Below, one piece after another: positions 61,185-64,000 of a stretch of 64,000 bases of DNA. Position 1 is the stretch's first letter; each line of letters starts with the position of its first letter. The notes beneath the pieces were generated by a model. That model was not told the DNA's origin. It did not search any database and saw only the letters and a list, made by a program, of their open reading frames with translations. This stretch comes from Opisthocomus hoazin (Eukaryota; Chordata; Aves; Opisthocomiformes; Opisthocomidae), in the NCBI RefSeq assembly GCF_030867145.1, contig NC_134415.1, positions 10,084,417 to 10,148,416 on the forward strand, written 5' to 3'. The position numbers and the translations under genes are program-made.

Positions 61185-61345
61185 GACCTCATCTCCAACG
61201 CGCCGGGGTGCTGGGGTGCAGAAGACCCCACGCCCTGAGGGTCGCCCGGGTCGGCTGAGCCGTGGGGACTCTCGGCTGCTCGGACACCCCAGCCGAGCGT
61301 TACGGGGTGCGGCGTTACTTCTGGCGCTGTTTTTAGGTGCGAGGC
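61185..61345. promoter_or_regulatory. Isolated CpG-rich patch upstream of the CpG island
   Basis: CpG dinucleotides are dense for ~160 bp (CAACGCGCCGGGG, GTCGCCCGGGTCGGC, CCGAGCGTTACGGGG, TGCGGCGTTAC), in contrast with the CpG-poor DNA on both sides. It lies ~2 kb from the main island. It may be a distal regulatory patch or an alternative promoter, but no core elements are visible. Confidence 0.4.
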
Positions 61346-61447
61346 AAGGGGAATAGCACAGACGGGCAGTAACGCCAACGTACGCAGCGCTGAAGAACGG
61401 AGGAATCTCTGCACACCAAAAAGTCTTGATTTTTTTATGTCCAAGAA

Positions 61448-61461
61448 TTTTTTTTTTTTTT
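61448..61461 (+). repeat. Poly-T run
   Basis: Fourteen T in a row, followed by CTTTTTC. Homopolymer only. Confidence 0.85.
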
Positions 61462-61554
61462 CTTTTTCGTCCCACAGGTATTTTTTAGGGCGTTACGAAT
61501 TACTCATGGAATTCACTGAAAACCAGCAGGTTCCTAATTTATTTTCTTAAAGTG

Positions 61555-61842
61555 TCATAGAATCATAGAATCACAGAATGGTTTGGCTTGGAAGGGACCA
61601 TAAAGCTCATCTGGTTCCAACCCCCCTGCCATCAGCAGGGACATCTTCCACCAGACCAGGTTGCTCAGAGCTCCATCCAACCTGGCCTTGAACACTGCCA
61701 GGGAGGGGGCAGCCCCAGCTTCTCTGGGCAACCTGGGCCAGGGCCTCACCACCCTCATGGTGAAGAATTTCTTCCTAATATCTAATCTACTTCTGTCCTC
61801 TTTTAGTTTACAGCCGTTCCCCCTTGTCCTATCACTGCACAC
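61555..61842 (-). pseudogene. CR1 ORF2 remnant, C-terminal part after frameshift
   Basis: The second half of the same broken ORF2, in a different reading frame from 61803-62237. It begins near [13 protein letters not shown] and ends in sequence from the CR1 3' region (MSLLMAGGLEPDEL). Plus-strand frames at 61588-61876 are shadows of it. Confidence 0.92.
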
Positions 61843-62237
61843 CCTTGTGAAAAGCCCCTCTCCATCCTTCCTGTAGGCCCCTTCAGGTACTGGCAGGCTG
61901 CTCTAAGGTCACCCCGGAGCCTTCTCTTCTCCAGGGTGAACGGCCTCAACTCCCTCAACCTGTCCTCACAGCAGAGGTACTCCAGCCCTCGGATCATCTT
62001 CGTGTCCCTCCTCTGGACCCTCTCCCACACATCCATGTCCTTCTCATGTTGGGGGCTCCAGAGCTGGACGCAGTACTCCAGGTGGGGTCTCACAAGAGCG
62101 GAGTAAAGGGGCAGAATCCCCTCCCTCGCGCTGCTGGCCACGCTTCTCCTGATGCAGCCCAGGATACAGTTGGCTTTCTGGGCTGCAAGCGCACATTGCT
62201 GGCTCATGTTGAGCTTCTCATCCACCAGTGCCCCCAA
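61803..62237 (-). pseudogene. CR1 ORF2 remnant, upstream part before frameshift
   Basis: This minus frame of 144 codons gives the CR1 ORF2 segment with [54 protein letters not shown] and [10 protein letters not shown]. It then loses frame near 61850. The rest of the protein (RLDIRKKFFTMRVVRPWPRL, FKARLDGAL) continues in another frame at 61555-61842. An indel therefore separates the two parts. Endonuclease and catalytic polymerase domains are absent. Confidence 0.92.
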
Positions 62238-62316
62238 GTCCTTCTCCTCAGGGCTGCTCTCGAGCCCAGCCTGTACTTGTGTTTGGGATTACTCCAACCC
62301 ACCAAAACGTGATGCA

Positions 62317-63180
62317 TCCTCCCACAGGCTCTGGCCACCACTGCGTGCCGCGCAGGGCCATACGGCCCGCTCTCTGCCAGCCCCGGCTGCGGCGCAGCGG
62401 CAGGGGAAGGGTCCCCAGCAAGCAGGCAACCCCCAAACCCCACGCGTCAGCTGCCAGGTGCGCCCCACACTCCTGAAATGCCTTTCTTGAGGCAGCAGGT
62501 AACTGAAATCACAACGTTTACAGAATTAATAGAGAACCAGGACCCTCCACAGCAAACACACCGCTGCTTTGTTTGTATTTTCCAGAGCCCCAGTTTGTAA
62601 ACTTCTGTCTTTCACCGAGCAACAGACCTGCGGGCAAACGGAACGCGCCCGCTCCCTCAGGGCAGAGCAACCCCACGGCCCGCAACGCCGACCGCAAAAA
62701 CCGGCCCCCGAGTCAGAACTTTCTTTGCGTCGAAGGAATTCAAGTTAAATTTATTCAGCTTTTCCGGTGGAGGGAACACGGAAGCGCGGGACACCTCAGT
62801 TTGCCGTGACCATCATCACCACGGACGGTTGCGGGATGAAGGTTTCCTCCGTTCCCCCGGTCCAACGCGCTCTAACTGCGCGTACGCTCGCGCGGCCGGT
62901 GGCTTCCCGCGGGGTCGCAGCACGCCCTGACGAGCTGAAAGGGGACAACGCTCCCAGCAGGACGTTCAGAAGCTTGGCGGTGGCGAACCCATGACCTGCC
63001 GGCAGGCATCGCAGAGCTGCGCGATGGTACGTGGCTCGGTGGAGGGGTGTTCATGCCTCGTTATACTATATATATATTTATACATTTATACACCTCATAT
63101 ATTTATGCCTCGTTAAGAGGGATATTTAATATGCAACGGATAATTATTTCCTTTCCACCCGCAGGACGGCAATCTCCAAG
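62317..63180. promoter_or_regulatory. CpG shore leading into the island
   Basis: CpG content is raised at about 62330-62460, 62635-62720 and especially 62830-62950 (GCGCGTACGCTCGCGCGGCC). An AT-rich gap (63056-63150, with TATATATATTTATA) then precedes the island. Short frames on both strands are composition effects. This is the usual stepwise rise towards a vertebrate promoter. Confidence 0.55.
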
Positions 63181-63331
63181 CAATAGCCGCTCACGGGTCC
63201 CGATCAAACCCGGTGAAAGCGGGCACGGAACAGAGCAGCAGCGGAGCGGCCACGGCAGCCCAGCGGCCGCCTCCCCCCCGTGACCCCGCGTCCCGCGGGC
63301 AGCTCGCAGGGGCCGGGCAGGGCTGTCGCAA

Positions 63332-63387
63332 CCCCCCCACCCCCCGAGGCAGGGGCCGTCGGACACCACCCCCCCCCGCCCGCCTCG
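63332..63387 (-). other. C-runs with G-quadruplex potential on the minus strand
   Basis: C7-A-C6 at 63332-63345 and C9 at 63369-63377 are followed by CC clusters. On the minus strand this gives several G-runs within ~55 bp, compatible with G-quadruplex formation in the promoter. Confidence 0.5.
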
Positions 63388-63470
63388 GGGACGCTGCGCC
63401 CGGTGGCCGCAGCCCGCCCCGCCCCGCCGGGCTCGGCGCGGTTCGGCCCCTGGGTACCCACCCGGGTGCG

Positions 63471-63520
63471 GGGCGGTGGGCGGGGCCAGACCCCGTGAGG
63501 TCAGCGGCGGGCGGGCCAAT
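63471..63520 (+). promoter_or_regulatory. GC box, TGAGGTCA element and CCAAT box cluster
   Basis: GGGCGGTGGGCGGGGCC (63471-63487) contains the Sp1/KLF consensus GGGCGGGGCC-type core. TGAGGTCA (63496-63503) is one base from a CRE and also contains the AGGTCA nuclear-receptor half site. GGCCAATGA holds a CCAAT box on the plus strand (63516-63520), of the type bound by NF-Y. Within 50 bp this is a plausible proximal promoter with the start site downstream. Confidence 0.6.
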
Positions 63521-63559
63521 GAACGGCGCGGCGCGGCGGGGCCAGGGTGCCCCTCGTGC

Positions 63560-63852
63560 GGCGGCTGCATGGGGAGGGCGGCGGCGGCGCGGGGCGGTCC
63601 GGCGGCGGGCGCGGAGCGAGGGGTCGCGGCGCGCCCCCGCCCACCCGGGGGGCGAGGCTGAAGGGGGCGGTGCCTCTGCCCGGGCACAGGTGCGGCGGCG
63701 GCGGCGGCGCGGGCGGGTGCGGAGCGCCCTCCTCCCGGCGGGGGATGTGCCGGCCGCCGGGGGCGCGCCGCGCGTGGGAAGCGCGCTCCTAACGCCACCT
63801 GGGCGCCACGGGGAGCGCTCGGCGCCGAGCCGGGTCGCCGGGAACCGGGCAG
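63560..63852 (+). other. Candidate non-coding first exon ending at a strong donor
   Basis: Downstream of the CCAAT/GC-box cluster the plus strand reaches CCGGGCAG|GTAGGAG, so an exon could end at 63852. The start is arbitrary, because the transcription start cannot be read from the sequence. Two ATG codons in the interval (63569 and 63745) open frames of only 30 and 15 codons, resembling upstream ORFs. An earlier alternative donor is ACAG|GTGCGG near 63690. The gene cannot be identified from this. Confidence 0.4.
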
Positions 63853-63877
63853 GTAGGAGGGGAGAAACCCCGGTTTG

Positions 63878-63895
63878 AGGGCGGGGGGGGAGGGA
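63878..63895 (+). other. G-quadruplex-type G-runs after the donor
   Basis: GGGCGGGGGGGGAGGG lies ~25 bp into the putative first intron. Four G-tracts can be drawn with short loops. This is common just downstream of CpG-island transcription starts. Confidence 0.5.
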
Positions 63896-64000
63896 GCTTT
63901 TGTTTGGGGTTCCTCTCTTGGGGGCGGCGGTGCCGGTGGCCAGGAGCGCCGTGCGGGGCCCCCCGCGGGGAAAGTTGCGGGGAGGGTTCCCTGCGGTGGG

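Larger units (their letters stand above)
61554..62316 (-). mobile_element. CR1 retrotransposon, ~760 bp (subfamily A)
   Basis: The left end has the reverse-complement tail (ATAGAATC, ATAGAATC, ACAGAATG), then TTGGCTTGGAAGGGACC and the ORF2 C-terminal region. Farther right it reads into the KCHVL/LGV upstream part of ORF2 and ends near TACTCCAACCCACC. It is the same type as the copies at 15614 and 49161. It sits ~0.9 kb outside the CpG island. Confidence 0.95.
63181..64000. promoter_or_regulatory. CpG island promoter, truncated by the window edge
   Basis: For over 800 bp the sequence is very G+C rich with CpG close to its expected frequency, against a CpG-depleted background. It holds GC boxes, a CCAAT box, C- and G-runs and a plus-strand splice donor, and it lacks an obvious TATA box. 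This is typical of a broadly expressed or developmental vertebrate gene whose body lies to the right. The reverse strand also has donor-like sites (for example CCCAG|GTGGCG near 63800), so divergent transcription is possible. Long frames across it (221 codons plus, 231 minus) are Arg/Gly/Ala/Pro-rich composition artefacts. Confidence 0.9.

Noticed and set aside
63103..63878. Frames of 231 codons (minus) and 221 codons (plus) in the CpG island
   Set aside because: Arg/Gly/Ala/Pro-rich on both strands at once, which is expected from stop-poor GC-rich DNA; no domain and no consistent exon structure.
1..64000. CRISPR arrays, bacterial operons, phage modules or other prokaryotic systems
   Set aside because: Base composition, CR1, ERV LTR and MIR content and the CpG island show vertebrate nuclear DNA; no spaced-repeat array or prokaryotic gene cluster is present.

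Overview
This window reads as avian nuclear DNA. The evidence is the repeat content: several CR1 (chicken-repeat-1) non-LTR retrotransposon fragments with the typical 3' tail of 8-bp ATTCTRTG-like units, plus LTRs with the sequence layout of bird endogenous retroviruses. Most of the window is AT-rich, non-coding and single-copy in appearance. Only the last ~1 kb is a dense CpG island. I could not name a protein-coding gene, and I find no tRNA, rRNA, CRISPR array or bacterial-type operon.

Layout: 1-10.5 kb is AT-rich unique sequence with a purine-rich stretch (4.26-4.83 kb), a perfect 35-bp tandem duplication (6.26 kb) and one marginal minus-strand exon candidate (134-237). At 10.57-11.13 kb is a solo LTR of the avian ERVL type. 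Two converging CR1 tails lie at 15.6 and 16.06 kb. A 21-bp minisatellite made of CRE-like palindromes lies at 21.76-21.88 kb. An ancient CR1 (minus) is at about 23.1-23.6 kb, followed by a GC-rich pyrimidine-skewed block at 24.0-24.45 kb. The longest CR1 reverse-transcriptase remnant (plus) is at 26.5-27.3 kb. A short CR1 tail is at 31.3 kb, and a CR1 (minus) at 37.56-38.05 kb is followed by a probable older CR1 at about 38.3-38.6 kb. An ERV LTR with a duplicated U3 segment is at 44.7-45.27 kb, a MIR fragment at 47.3 kb, a CR1 tail at 49.2-49.4 kb and simple repeats at 49.8 and 50.4 kb. A second ERVL-type sequence (minus) is at 55.56-56.26 kb, an ancient CR1 (plus) at 58.7-59.7 kb and a frameshifted CR1 (minus) at 61.55-62.3 kb.

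From about 61.2 kb CpG density rises in steps and ends in a CpG island (63.18-64.0 kb) with GC boxes, a CCAAT box and a good plus-strand splice donor after position 63852. The simplest reading is that the window is a long intergenic or upstream region ending at the promoter and non-coding first exon of a gene that continues to the right. A divergent minus-strand transcript is also possible, in which case much of the window could be its first intron. The other long open frames are better explained by chance or by translated repeats. I see no undescribed biological system; the most distinctive local structures are the CRE-palindrome minisatellite and the repeated-U3 LTR.
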